NCBI RefSeq assembly: GCF_002001125.1
Contig: NZ_MUNV01000009.1
Coordinates: forward strand, 124,001-188,000
DNA from: Rhodanobacter sp. B04
Lineage (GTDB): Bacteria; Pseudomonadota; Gammaproteobacteria; Xanthomonadales; Rhodanobacteraceae
Length of the DNA: 64,000 bases
Reading direction: 5' to 3'
In this document: positions 1 to 8,898 of the stretch, one piece after another
Numbering within the stretch: the first letter of the stretch is position 1
Layout of the letters: each line of letters opens with the position of its first letter
Position numbers and translations under genes: made by a program
Notes under the pieces: generated by a model
What the model was told of the DNA's origin: nothing
What the model saw: the letters and a program-made list of their open reading frames with translations, nothing else
Database searches by the model: none

Positions 1-1044
1 GATTTCTACGGCCGTACCCTGCAGGGCACGCCGGCGCAGCAGCCGCGCTGGAAGCGTGCCGTGGGCGCCACCAATGTCGATCTCGGCGACGCGGTGGGCC
101 AGCTCTATGTGAAGCACTACTTCCCGGCTTCATCCAAGGCTGCAGTGCAACAGCTGGTTAAGAACCTGATCGCCGCCTTCAACGATCGCATCGACACCTT
201 GAGCTGGATGACGCCAGCCACACGCCAGAAAGCGAAGTCCAAGCTGGTCACGCTGCGCGTCGGCGTCGGCTATCCGGAAACCTGGCGTGACTACGCCACG
301 CTGCAGATCAGCGCTGACGATCCGCTCGGCAACCACCTGCGCGCCGAGCAGTTCGAGTATGCGCACCAGCTGGCCAAGCTCAGCCAGCCGGTCGATCGCG
401 ACGAATGGTGGATGACACCGCAGACCGTCAACGCGGTGAACCTGCCGCTGCAGAATGCGCTGAACTTCCCCGCCGCGATCCTGCAGCCGCCGTTCTTCGA
501 TCCGAAGGTCGATGCGGCCGCCAACTACGGGGCCATCGGCGCCATCATCGGGCACGAGATCAGCCACAGCTTCGACAACACCGGCGCCGAGTTCGACGCG
601 CAGGGCAAGCTGGAGAACTGGTGGACGCCGGCCGACCTCGCCCACTTCGAATCCGCCACCGCACAACTCGCCAAGCAGTTCGACCAGTACGAGGCGCTAC
701 CGGGCCTGCACGTCAACGGCCAGCAGACGCTGGGCGAGGACATCGCCGACGTATCCGGCCTGACGATTGCCTACCTCGCCTATCACAAGTCGCTGGACGG
801 CAAGCCGGCACCGGTGATCGACGGCCTCAGCGGCGACCAGCGCTTCTTCCTCGCCTTCGGCCAGGCCTGGCGCTCGAAGATCCGCGACGACGCCCTGCGC
901 CAGCGCCTCGCCACCGACGTGCATGCCCCCGCCGATTTCCGCGCCCAGACCGTGCGCAATCTCGACGCCTGGTATCCCGCATTCGAGGTCAAGCCCGGCG
1001 AGAAGCTGTACCTCGATCCGAAGGACCGGGTGAAGATCTGGTAG
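1..1044 (+). CDS. M13 family metallopeptidase, C-terminal part (5' end outside window)
   Basis: This is the C-terminal 347 residues of a neprilysin/PepO-type zinc endopeptidase; the reading frame is already open at base 1. The zinc signature HEISH within GHEISHSFDN lies at about 550-580. The downstream GEDIAD motif at about 734-751 supplies the third zinc ligand (Glu) and the Asp typical of M13 enzymes. The usual C-terminal block ending in a hydrophobic residue (here KIW) is present. Family members usually have about 650-700 residues, so roughly half the protein is missing to the left. M13 enzymes in this group are normally exported and cleave peptides in the periplasm; the signal peptide would lie outside the window. 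A strong terminator follows at 1069. Confidence 0.93.
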   Translation, partial: DFYGRTLQGTPAQQPRWKRAVGATNVDLGDAVGQLYVKHYFPASSKAAVQQLVKNLIAAFNDRIDTLSWMTPATRQKAKSKLVTLRVGVGYPETWRDYATLQISADDPLGNHLRAEQFEYAHQLAKLSQPVDRDEWWMTPQTVNAVNLPLQNALNFPAAILQPPFFDPKVDAAANYGAIGAIIGHEISHSFDNTGAEFDAQGKLENWWTPADLAHFESATAQLAKQFDQYEALPGLHVNGQQTLGEDIADVSGLTIAYLAYHKSLDGKPAPVIDGLSGDQRFFLAFGQAWRSKIRDDALRQRLATDVHAPADFRAQTVRNLDAWYPAFEVKPGEKLYLDPKDRVKIW

Positions 1045-1068
1045 GAAGATGCCCAGGCGAAAATATGC

Positions 1069-1103
1069 GGGGCCGTGGTTGCGAAACCACGGCCCCGTCT
1101 TTT
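1069..1103 (+). terminator. Rho-independent terminator after the M13 peptidase gene
   Basis: A perfect 12-bp stem (GGGGCCGTGGTT / AACCACGGCCCC) with a GCGA tetraloop is followed by GTCTTTT. It lies 25 bases after the peptidase stop codon and before the convergent lipase gene. Confidence 0.85.
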
Positions 1104-1169
1104 GACAAGATTGGAGCGCGAACGCCTGATCTCTCGGCTATTCGTCACCCTGCAGGACAGGAATAGGAA

Positions 1170-2324
1170 TCACTTGACCAACGTGAGCGCCCGGCGCGCG
1201 ACTGACGCCAAGCTGTTGTAAAGCAGCTCTAGCACCCAGCGGATAAAGCTGGTGGTAAGCGATACGCCAGCAACCATCGTGCGGCCGAGAAAACGGAAGA
1301 TCGCTGCGATGATCGTGCTGACATAGGTGGAAAGCTCGATCGACAGCTGCGCTCCTTTGCCAAGCATCCATGCAAGATGATCCAGCACGGTCATCCCAGC
1401 CGTGAAAACGGCGCCTACGGCAACGAAAGCCACCTTGCCCAGAATCCATGCCAACGCCTTGCCAATCATCTGCAATACGGCTGCACTGCCCATCAAGATG
1501 CCGCCACCGCCAGGCCCAACTTGGGCAAGCCATGCCTGCACCTCAAGATCGTCAGCCGAAACCCGGTTGCCAAGGGTCTGCCAGCTCTGGTCGCCGACTC
1601 CGGGGATGTAGCTGTCCACCATGAAATGCGCGTTGATGTTGATCAATCCCGAAGGGCCCGCAGTCAGTTCGTAACCCGGTGCCTCCATCGGAACATGATG
1701 AAACGGGAACAACGGGATCTTCGGCACCGGATCGGAACGATGGTGCACGCGATACATGTTCTGCTCGGTAACTCGCTGGCTCAGGCTGCGCGCGAAGAAC
1801 ATGTCACCAGTGCGTGGCGAACCGAAGGTGTACAGCTTGACCTCGGCCGCACGCACGCTTGAAAGGTAATCGGCATTAAGCGTGGCCAATGCACCGCCAA
1901 GGCTGTGCCCTACGCAGTGAATCACCGAGGGATTGCGCCCACGCAGAAAGTCTGTGACATCGGCGGAAAACGACTTCCACGTCTCGTTGAAGCCGGCATG
2001 AACCGGCAGGCCACCTGGACCGAGCTGTACACCAATATTGAAGTTGGTCAACCAATCGAACCCTGTCTTGGTTCCACGGGTCGCGATCAGCACTTCGTTC
2101 CGGTAAGCACCCTCGCCCGCAGCAATGTAACCGAAGCCGCTCAGCTTCTTGCAGGCAATCAACCCACCAGTGCGGCCGACGAAGCGCGAGCTGTCGTTGA
2201 CCGTGAACATACCCTCGCTACCGAGAATGTCATGACGTGCCGCGGATTCACTGAAGCTCTGATCAAGCAGGTAATAGACGCCACGAGCAATCGCCGCGGC
2301 CTGATGAGGTGAAAGTGTGCTCAT
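1170..2324 (-). CDS. Class 3 lipase with C-terminal hydrophobic region
   Basis: Predicted alpha/beta-hydrolase of the fungal-type class 3 lipase family, 384 residues. The nucleophile elbow GHSLGG puts Ser at about 141. Asp198 (in SDPVP) and His233 (in NAHFMVDSY) fit the Ser-Asp-His triad order and spacing of the family. Residues about 280-375 form several long hydrophobic stretches, unusual for a plain lipase and suggestive of membrane insertion. The ATG at 2324 is chosen because AAGGAGGG sits just upstream; a longer in-frame start at 2381 would run back into the preceding gene. That gene encodes a small secreted DUF6795-like protein ending 25 bases upstream, so the two are probably co-transcribed. 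The pairing suggests a lipase effector with its immunity or accessory protein. Confidence is high for the lipase fold and low for a toxin role. Confidence 0.85.
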   Translation of the reverse strand: MSTLSPHQAAAIARGVYYLLDQSFSESAARHDILGSEGMFTVNDSSRFVGRTGGLIACKKLSGFGYIAAGEGAYRNEVLIATRGTKTGFDWLTNFNIGVQLGPGGLPVHAGFNETWKSFSADVTDFLRGRNPSVIHCVGHSLGGALATLNADYLSSVRAAEVKLYTFGSPRTGDMFFARSLSQRVTEQNMYRVHHRSDPVPKIPLFPFHHVPMEAPGYELTAGPSGLININAHFMVDSYIPGVGDQSWQTLGNRVSADDLEVQAWLAQVGPGGGGILMGSAAVLQMIGKALAWILGKVAFVAVGAVFTAGMTVLDHLAWMLGKGAQLSIELSTYVSTIIAAIFRFLGRTMVAGVSLTTSFIRWVLELLYNSLASVARRALTLVK

Positions 2325-2349
2325 AAACCCTCCTTGATGGCTGAACGCA

Positions 2350-2901
2350 TCACTGCGGCTCGCAGATCCCGTAGACCTCACCGTGACGTCCCGGCTCGGC
2401 TTCGAGTCGGCAAGTCAGGAAAATCGGCCGACCCTTGAGTTCACCGTTCTCTGCATATTCGCCCTTGTTGAACAACCATGCTTCGTAACTTTTCCCGGCG
2501 TACTTGATCAGGATCGTCTGCCGCACATTGGGTTCATGCGGCATCAGCGATCCGAACAACGAATGCCCCCAGATTGCGGGCAGCGAGAACACACCTAGTG
2601 CGTCGGTAGTGGCCTCGTCGTTGCCAGTCTGGTCGTTCCACATCCATTTGTAACTGCGCTCGATGGTCGCTCCCTTGATCGGCTGGCCATGATCCAGCAC
2701 CACACCGCGCACCGCAGAAAACAGGCACATCTTTCCCATGGCGTTCGCCTCGTCAGCAGTCGTCAAAAACAGCGCGCAGCAAAGCAGCACGGACAGCAGA
2801 ATATGTCCGGCATGTGAAAGCCGCCTATGAGGCTTTGTAGCCTGGGACAGCGCAAGTTTGCGCGTCCGCATCGTGTCCCGCCCATTCCATAGCCTTGCCA
2901 T
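2350..2901 (-). CDS. Secreted DUF6795-like protein upstream of the lipase
   Basis: Small exported protein. A positively charged N-terminus and a hydrophobic stretch end in a signal-peptidase-like EANA-M site. The mature part starts MGKMCLFSAVRGVV and carries blocks I recognise from DUF6795 proteins: GATIERSYKW, SLMPHEPNV, a Tyr-rich KSYEAWLFNKGEY block and a GHRG-like end reading GRHGEVYGICEPQ. The first half resembles a carboxypeptidase-regulatory-like (Ig-type) beta fold. Start is uncertain: ATG at 2901 has a GGGGGA stretch before it, and ATG at 2871 would still leave a signal peptide. It immediately precedes the lipase gene on the same strand. A secreted immunity protein for a periplasm-active lipase is plausible but inferred. 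Confidence 0.7.
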   Translation of the reverse strand: MARLWNGRDTMRTRKLALSQATKPHRRLSHAGHILLSVLLCCALFLTTADEANAMGKMCLFSAVRGVVLDHGQPIKGATIERSYKWMWNDQTGNDEATTDALGVFSLPAIWGHSLFGSLMPHEPNVRQTILIKYAGKSYEAWLFNKGEYAENGELKGRPIFLTCRLEAEPGRHGEVYGICEPQ

Positions 2902-3049
2902 CACCATCCCCCGCGGCCAGCTTCCAATAGAAACATCCCGCAACGGCCTGAATAGCAAAACAACCTGCTCCCCGCAAGTCGTCCTTCGCCTCGCGTGTCA
3001 CATCCTGCGCTGCGTATCACCGCATTTCACGTCGAACCGGACACCTGAA

Positions 3050-4408
3050 TCAGACGATGCCCATACCTTCGATGCCCAGGATCGTCATGGCGTCAAAACC
3101 AGCCCGTTCAGCGAAACAGCGCCCACGTTCCGCGTAGTCCTTGAACTGATCGAAACTAGGTGCCCCTGGTGACAGCAGGATGACACCGCCTTTTGGTGTA
3201 CACGCTTTAGCTTCGATCACGGCAGCAGCGAGATCAGCGACTCGGACGATCGTACAGTCCACGCCGGCATTGCGCAGCGCCATCTCGATGCGCGCACCGT
3301 TGCCGCCCATGCAGACGATCGCATGGGCGGGCGTGCTGCGCATCGCGTCGACGAACGGCGTCCAGTCCAGGCCGCGGTCGTGGCCGCCGACCAGCACGGT
3401 CACCGTTCGACCATGCAGGCTTTCCAATGCCGCCAGGGTAGCCAGCGGCGTGGTGCTGATCGAGTCGTTGACCCAGTGGAAGCCGTCATGTTCGCCCAGC
3501 CGCTGCAGGCGATGCGGCAACGGCCGGAAATGCGCCAGCGCTGGCGCTGCCGCCAGCGCATCCATGCCGACAGCTGAGAGGGCAGCCAGCGCTGAGCAGG
3601 CATTGAGTGCGTTATGCAGGCCCGGTGCAGCGAGCCCATCGACCGGAAAGACTGCCTGGGTTCCGCGGCGAATGAAACCATCGGCGACATGCCAGCCTTC
3701 CGGCTGGCCAAACAACAGGCGATGCGGGTGCTGCTGCGTGCGTTCCAGCAAGACGGGTTGCAGCGCATTGACCAGCAGCTGCCGCGAGGCATCGGCGAGA
3801 CGCAGCTTGTCGGCGACATAGCGCTCGCGCGAGCCGTGCCAGTCCAGGTGTTCCTCGTACAGGCTGGTGATCACGCCGAGCTCCAGCGGACCGGCTTCGC
3901 CGGTCTGGAAGCTGGAAAGCTCGACTACCCACAGATCGGCCTGCTGGTCGAGCAGTTCCAGCAGCGGCAGGCCGATATTGCCGGCCAGCGCCGTGCGCAC
4001 ACCGAGCGAGCGCGACAGGTGTGCGATCAGCGCGCTGGTGGTGCTCTTGCCCTTGGTGCCGGTTATCCCGATCACTCGCGCACCCGGGTTCTCCGCGAAC
4101 CACAGGGCGGTGCCCGACGTGAAATGCGTGCCTTGCTGCGCAGCGGCCAGCAAGGCTGGCTTGTAGGCCGAGATGCCGGGCGACTTCACCACGACATCGA
4201 AACGACCCAGGGCAACCGCGTCGGGCTCGCCGCCGATGACTTCGATCGTTGTATCGAATGCATCTGCCGATTCGATTTCGGCGTCGCCGCACAACAACGT
4301 CAAGGCTTGCCGCGGCAAGCGCGCACGCAGCGCCCGGATCACCGCCCGCCCTTCGCGGCCGAAACCCCAGACCGCGATGCGCCGGCCAGCCAGATCGGCG
4401 ATGCGCAT
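3050..4408 (-). CDS. murD2: UDP-MurNAc-L-alanine--L-glutamate ligase (MurD2-type Mur ligase)
   Basis: Cytoplasmic Mur ligase, 452 residues. It has the N-terminal Rossmann segment (IAVWGFGREG), the ATP-binding loop GITGTKGKSTTSA, the central LWVVELSSFQ block, and C-terminal motifs with the N-D-S triplet (HWVNDSISTTP) and LVGGHDRGLDW. Plain MurD adds D-Glu to UDP-MurNAc-L-Ala. The gene directly upstream, however, encodes the epimerase MurL. In Xanthomonas oryzae, MurD2 adds L-Glu and MurL then inverts the terminal L-Glu to D-Glu, so MurD2 is the better name. The ATG at 4408 overlaps the murL stop in a TGATG arrangement, which indicates translational coupling. Longer upstream starts would lie inside murL. 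Confidence 0.88.
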   Translation of the reverse strand: MRIADLAGRRIAVWGFGREGRAVIRALRARLPRQALTLLCGDAEIESADAFDTTIEVIGGEPDAVALGRFDVVVKSPGISAYKPALLAAAQQGTHFTSGTALWFAENPGARVIGITGTKGKSTTSALIAHLSRSLGVRTALAGNIGLPLLELLDQQADLWVVELSSFQTGEAGPLELGVITSLYEEHLDWHGSRERYVADKLRLADASRQLLVNALQPVLLERTQQHPHRLLFGQPEGWHVADGFIRRGTQAVFPVDGLAAPGLHNALNACSALAALSAVGMDALAAAPALAHFRPLPHRLQRLGEHDGFHWVNDSISTTPLATLAALESLHGRTVTVLVGGHDRGLDWTPFVDAMRSTPAHAIVCMGGNGARIEMALRNAGVDCTIVRVADLAAAVIEAKACTPKGGVILLSPGAPSFDQFKDYAERGRCFAERAGFDAMTILGIEGMGIV

Positions 4409-5748
4409 CAACCGATCGCCGCCAGCGCCGCCTGCAGACGGGCGGGCACACGATGCTCGCCGGATGGCTTCAGCCACGGCTCCAGCGCCAGCTGCGATGG
4501 ATCCAGCCGCGGCAGGATCTCGCTGCGGAAACGCTCAATCAGCGCGTCTTCCTGCCACTCCGGCCGCTGACTCAGTGCAAACATCGCAGCGCGCGCCTCG
4601 GCACCCTCGCCCACGCATTCGAACGGCTTGTGGTCCTGGTATTCCAGCAACGCGTCGAAACCGGCGGCCTGGTTCTCGTCGTCCAGCAGGTTGCGTCCGA
4701 AGATCGACAGCAGCCGCGGCTTGGGCAGGAAGGGTGCCAGCGCCAGAAACACGAAGTGGCACTTCGGACACTGTCCGCACCAGCGGTCGGCTGGCTTGGG
4801 ACCGAGCAGCTTGAAATTGCGGTTGCAGCTGGAGAACGCGTCGAAATACGGCGTGAGCTTCGCGAACGCGCGGGTGATCGCCAGTTCCGAATACGGCCGC
4901 AGCAGCGAGCAGTAGTCGAGGTCACTGGCAACGTGCGTATGCAACCAGTTGCCGAGCAGCTGCTCGAACGCGTAACCCTTGCTCCACTGATGATTCACCT
5001 GCTGGCCTTCGTACTCCAGCGTGGCTGCCGAGGCGGAACGCTCGTTGGCGAACGCGATCGAGTCGTAGCCGTACACGATCGCGGCGACGGCGAGGATCGC
5101 CGAATTCACCGCGGTCACCGGAATATGCCCGTTCCACGCGCCGAGCCGGTTCAACTCGAACAGGCCCGGTGCCAGCTCGCGCTGGATGTTCAGCGTGGGC
5201 AGCCCGGTGCGTTCGGCGCAGGCGGCGATCAGCGCGGAATTGCCGACCCACACCGCCGTCGCCTCGCCGCCGATCGACTTGATTGCCTCCACCGCGACCA
5301 GCGAATCCTTGCCCCCGCCGATCGGTACCAGCGTGCGCTGCGGCAGGTTCAAGGCGCCCACCGTCGGCGCCACGCCGCCACGCGGGAAGGCGATACGCCC
5401 GCGCAAATCCAGTCCGTTGCGATAGGCGAACTCGGCCAAGCCGTGCAGATACAGCTGATCCAGCAGCTCGGCGGTAGCATCGTCGAGCGGGCCGCTGGCC
5501 ACCTCGATCTTCGGCGGCACGCCAGCCTTGTAATAGCTGACACCGGCGATCAGATGCAGCAGCTTCAGCGCCGCCTCGAACGCCGCGGCATGCGTGGCCG
5601 GAACCGCCGGCGCATGCGGGAAACGAATCCGCTCGACCAGCTCCTCGCCGTCGTCGAACGCGTACGCCAGCTCGGCCACGCCATCGGCGTAGCTGCAGCG
5701 CACAAAACGGAACAGCTGGGTCAGCCGCGGTTGAATTGTCATCGTCAC
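4408..5748 (-). CDS. murL: UDP-N-acetyl-alpha-D-muramoyl-L-alanyl-L-glutamate epimerase
   Basis: A 446-residue cytoplasmic enzyme matching MurL of xanthomonads. MurL uses ATP to invert the terminal L-Glu of UDP-MurNAc-L-Ala-L-Glu to D-Glu, and so can replace glutamate racemase for peptidoglycan synthesis. Visible features are the PP-loop-like nucleotide segment VPIGGGKDSLVAVEA at about 141-155, a conserved NGHIPVTAVNSAI block, and a Cys-rich segment CGQCPKCHFVF near residue 330. The first codon can be GTG at 5748 or ATG at 5742; a GGAG-AAGAG purine stretch lies just upstream. The stop overlaps the murD2 start, forming a two-gene operon. Upstream is the repeat-bounded DUF559 remnant. Confidence 0.9.
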   Translation of the reverse strand: MTMTIQPRLTQLFRFVRCSYADGVAELAYAFDDGEELVERIRFPHAPAVPATHAAAFEAALKLLHLIAGVSYYKAGVPPKIEVASGPLDDATAELLDQLYLHGLAEFAYRNGLDLRGRIAFPRGGVAPTVGALNLPQRTLVPIGGGKDSLVAVEAIKSIGGEATAVWVGNSALIAACAERTGLPTLNIQRELAPGLFELNRLGAWNGHIPVTAVNSAILAVAAIVYGYDSIAFANERSASAATLEYEGQQVNHQWSKGYAFEQLLGNWLHTHVASDLDYCSLLRPYSELAITRAFAKLTPYFDAFSSCNRNFKLLGPKPADRWCGQCPKCHFVFLALAPFLPKPRLLSIFGRNLLDDENQAAGFDALLEYQDHKPFECVGEGAEARAAMFALSQRPEWQEDALIERFRSEILPRLDPSQLALEPWLKPSGEHRVPARLQAALAAIG

Positions 5749-5751
5749 TCT

Positions 5752-6174
5752 TCATTCTCCGGCGCGCTTGCCCCCCTCTCCCCTGCGGGCGACCCGAAGG
5801 TAGTCCCCGTGGGAGAGAGGGTTGGGGTGAGGGGCCGGACTTGCCAAGGCATCCAGAATCACCGTAAGCACGCTCTCAATATCCAGTAATACGTCATTGT
5901 TCCAGAACCGCAGTCCGCGATAACCCATGGCTTGCAATTGCTATGTGCGCCGCTCGTCATGCACCACTTGATCAGCGTGCTGACCACCGTCCAGCTCCAC
6001 GATCAGCAACGCTTCTGCACAAGCGAAATCGACGATGTGACGACCGATTTCATGCTGGCGTCGGAACTTGAAGCCTGACAGATGCCGATTGCGCAGATAC
6101 CGCCATAGCATCTGCTCCGCACCGGTCATTGCTCGGCGCAATCCACGCGCCCGATCCATGTTGAGACGTTTCAT
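5752..6174 (-). pseudogene. DUF559 (Vsr-like endonuclease fold) gene broken by an in-frame amber codon
   Basis: Reading starts at MKRLNMDRAR and follows the DUF559 pattern: AEQMLWRYLRNR, GFKFRRQHEIGRHIVDF, LIVELDGGQHADQ, DERRT. A TAG at 5941-5943 then interrupts, and the same frame resumes with QLQAMGYRGLRFWNNDVL, the normal family C-terminus. Only one residue position is replaced by the stop, with no frameshift, so this is a single nonsense change rather than two genes. DUF559 proteins are small and share a restriction-endonuclease-like fold; their role is not established. The tail after the domain (PAPHPNPLSHGDY) is encoded by the left flanking inverted repeat, as is common in this family. 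Read-through of the amber codon cannot be excluded. Confidence 0.8.
5772..5834. repeat. Left inverted repeat flanking the DUF559 remnant
   Basis: About 63 bases beginning CCCCTCTCCCCTGCGGGCGA. It is present in reverse complement, about 90% identical, at 6214-6276. The core CGGGCGACCCGAAGGTAGTC plus CCCG is identical in both copies. The repeat contains the last codons of the DUF559 reading frame. Confidence 0.85.
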
Positions 6175-6213
6175 CCTTGAAAGCTCTCCTGATGTTGCAC
6201 CTTGGCAAGATCG

Positions 6214-6276
6214 GCCCCTCGCCTCAGTCCCCTCTCCCACGGGGACTACCTTCGGGTCGCCCGAAGGGGAGAGGAG
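6214..6276. repeat. Right inverted repeat flanking the DUF559 remnant
   Basis: Reverse-complement partner of the repeat at 5772-5834, lying between the DUF559 start and the end of the lysine-pathway gene. The identical core reads CGGGGACTACCTTCGGGTCG plus CCCG on the plus strand. Together the two copies bound a unit of about 505 bp. Confidence 0.85.
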
Positions 6277-6285
6277 GCAGAAGCG

Positions 6286-8898
6286 TCACTCGATAATGAT
6301 TTCCTCGGCTTCGTCACGCAGGTTGTAGTGCGAGGACATCACCTTGCCGTAGGCACCCGCCTGCGCGATCAGCATCACGTCGCCCTCCTGCGCCTCGGGC
6401 AAGCGGCGATCGGTGCCGAGCACGTCGCCACTCTCGCAGATCGGGCCGACCACCTGGTACAGCGCGGTGGCCGGCTCATCGAGCCGGCTGAGATTGACGA
6501 TCTCGTGCCAGGCGTCGTACAGCGCGGGACGGATCAGGCTGTTCATGCCGGTATCGATGCCGAGATAACGGAACGCACCCTTGCCCTTCTGCTGGGTCGC
6601 CCGTGCCAGCAGCACGCCGGCGTCGGCGACCAGGTAACGGCCCGGTTCCATCCACAGTTGGTATTGCGGATAAGCCGCCTTGACCTCGCGCAGCACGCGA
6701 TCGAGTTCAGCGATGTCGAGCCGTGCCTCGCCCGGATGCGACGGCACGCCGAGGCCGCCGCCGATGTTCAGGAAGGTCACGCTGCCGATGCGCTCGGCCA
6801 GGCTGGCCAGCTGCACATAGACCTCGCCCCAGTGGCCGGCATCGAGCACGCCCGAACCCAGATGCGCATGCAGGCCGCGCACGGTCACGCCATGCGCCTC
6901 GGCCAGCTGCAGGAAGTTGGCCAGTTGATCCAGCGGCAGGCCGAACTTGCTGCCGCTGCCGCCGGTGCGCACCTTTTCGTGATGGCCGAGGCCGCGGCCA
7001 AGATCCACCCGCAGCACGATCTCCCGGCCACGGAAAAACTCGCCCCAATGCTCGATCGGGTACAGCGCATCCAGCGTCACGGTGGCACGGGTGCCGAGCG
7101 CAAAAACATAGTCCTCGCGGGACGCGAAGTTCGGCGTGAACAGCAGCGGCGTGGCTTCCGGCACGATTGCGCTGATCGCCTTCAATTCGCCAGGCGAGAC
7201 GCACTCGAACGCAAAGCCTTCCGCGACCAGCGCATGCAGGATCGCCGGATGGGTGTTCGCCTTCACCGCATAGTGCAGACGGTCGACCGCGCCCAGCGTG
7301 TTCAGCTCGCGCGCCTGCTGGCGCACCGTCGGCAGGTGATAGACGTAGCGTGGGGTGGCCTCGGCAGCCAGTTCCAGCAAGCGTGTCCGCTGCGACCCAC
7401 GCCACCATGCCGTCGCAACGCCGGGCACTTCGCCACTGCCGTACAGCGCCTGCCAGCTGGGACCGAACAGTTCACTGTCGTCGGTACGCAGCGCACCGGC
7501 GCCGATTAGCAGGTCGTGCAGATGCGGCAACAGCGTGTCGACCACTTCTTCATCCACCACGAAGGTGAGATTGAGGTTGTTCGACGACTGCGAAATCATG
7601 TGCACGCGCAGCTGGCCGAACTCGGCCAGCACGCCGGACAGCGTATGCAGCAGGGAGCGCATGCCACGGCCGACCAGGGTGATCGCCGCGCACGGCGCGA
7701 TCACCTTGACCCGGCACACCTTGGCCAGGTCGCTGGCCAGCGCGGCGATCGCGTCGGAGTCGAGCAGGTTCTCGGTGGGATCGAGCGACACCGTGACATT
7801 CGTCTCGGCCGAGCCGATCAGGTCCACCGACAGCCCATGCTGCTTGAAGTGCGTGAACACGTCGGCGAGGAAACCGACCTGCTGCCACATGCCGACCGAT
7901 TCCATCGACACCAGGGTGATGCCCTTGCGCGCGCTGATCGCCTTGACACTGGGCGCGTGCGCGCGCACTTCGGGGCCGATCACCGTGCCGTCGAGTTCGG
8001 GACGATTGGTGTCCTTGATCAGCAACGGCACGCGCGACTCGCGCAACGGCGACAGGCAGCGCGGGTGCAGCACCTTGGCACCGGTGGATGCGATTTCCTG
8101 GGCTTCCTCGTAATCCAGCCGCTGCAGCAGGCGGGCACCCGGCACCTGGCGCGGATTGGCGGTGAACATGCCGGCCACGTCGGTCCAGATTTCCACCCGC
8201 TGCGCCTTCAGCAGCGCGCCGAAGTAGGAGGCGGACGTATCGGAACCGCCGCGACCGAGCAACACGGTGCGCCCCTGTGACTCACGGGCGATGAAGCCCT
8301 GGGTGATGAACACCTCGCCTAGCGTCGCCAGCCGCGCAGCCAGTACCGGATCGGGTCGCGAATCGACCATCGAGGACAGCAGCCGGGTGCGCTCGTTCTG
8401 GTTCGGCAACGCGATCGCGGCGAGGCAGTCACGTGCATCCAGCCACTGCGTGGGCAGCCCGCTATGGCTGAGGAAAGCCGCGCCGAGCGCGCTGGACATC
8501 AGCTCGCCATGCGCCTGCACCTGTGCCTGCCAGGCCAGCTCGCCCAACGCCGCCGGGCCGTCATCGGCCAGCTTCGCCAGCTCGTCCAGCCGTGTGCCCA
8601 GCGTATCCGGCATCGCCAGCTGCATGTGATCGAGCAGCTCGTAATGCCGCTGCGCGATCGCCTTCGCTGCTTCGTTGCGTTTGCCCTTGTCGCCCTGAGC
8701 ACACAGTTGTTTGAGTGCGTCGGTGATACCGGTCAAGGCGGAGACAACCACCAGCACGCGGGCGCCTTCGGTGCGGCGACTGTCAACCAGTTCACGGATG
8801 TTCTGCCAGCGGGGAAGCGTGGCGACACTGGTGCCGCCGAACTTCATCACGATCCAGGGGGCGTCGACGGTAAGCGACGCGGGGCTTTGCGGGTTCAC
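6286..8898 (-). CDS. Bifunctional aspartate kinase / diaminopimelate decarboxylase
   Basis: An 870-residue fusion that catalyses the first and last steps of the lysine branch: phosphorylation of aspartate and decarboxylation of meso-diaminopimelate. The N-terminal kinase has VMKFGGTSVAT at about residue 17 and an ACT regulatory region (about 320-470, with LVSMESVGMWQQVGF). The C-terminal half is a PLP fold-type III decarboxylase: YAVKANTHP carries the PLP lysine at about residue 545, followed by a GGGLGVPSHPGE phosphate-binding loop, MEPGRYLVADAG, and CESGD near the end with the substrate-binding Cys. The fusion is a known feature of Xanthomonadales. The gap upstream (8899-9192) holds a hairpin repeat, so this gene may need its own promoter rather than depend on the fumarase gene. 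Confidence 0.95.
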   Translation of the reverse strand: MNPQSPASLTVDAPWIVMKFGGTSVATLPRWQNIRELVDSRRTEGARVLVVVSALTGITDALKQLCAQGDKGKRNEAAKAIAQRHYELLDHMQLAMPDTLGTRLDELAKLADDGPAALGELAWQAQVQAHGELMSSALGAAFLSHSGLPTQWLDARDCLAAIALPNQNERTRLLSSMVDSRPDPVLAARLATLGEVFITQGFIARESQGRTVLLGRGGSDTSASYFGALLKAQRVEIWTDVAGMFTANPRQVPGARLLQRLDYEEAQEIASTGAKVLHPRCLSPLRESRVPLLIKDTNRPELDGTVIGPEVRAHAPSVKAISARKGITLVSMESVGMWQQVGFLADVFTHFKQHGLSVDLIGSAETNVTVSLDPTENLLDSDAIAALASDLAKVCRVKVIAPCAAITLVGRGMRSLLHTLSGVLAEFGQLRVHMISQSSNNLNLTFVVDEEVVDTLLPHLHDLLIGAGALRTDDSELFGPSWQALYGSGEVPGVATAWWRGSQRTRLLELAAEATPRYVYHLPTVRQQARELNTLGAVDRLHYAVKANTHPAILHALVAEGFAFECVSPGELKAISAIVPEATPLLFTPNFASREDYVFALGTRATVTLDALYPIEHWGEFFRGREIVLRVDLGRGLGHHEKVRTGGSGSKFGLPLDQLANFLQLAEAHGVTVRGLHAHLGSGVLDAGHWGEVYVQLASLAERIGSVTFLNIGGGLGVPSHPGEARLDIAELDRVLREVKAAYPQYQLWMEPGRYLVADAGVLLARATQQKGKGAFRYLGIDTGMNSLIRPALYDAWHEIVNLSRLDEPATALYQVVGPICESGDVLGTDRRLPEAQEGDVMLIAQAGAYGKVMSSHYNLRDEAEEIIIE

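Noticed and set aside
4249-5889. 546-codon plus-strand open frame opposite murL
   Set aside because: Shadow frame: Arg/Gln/His-rich with no motif, fully covered by murL and murD2 on the other strand.
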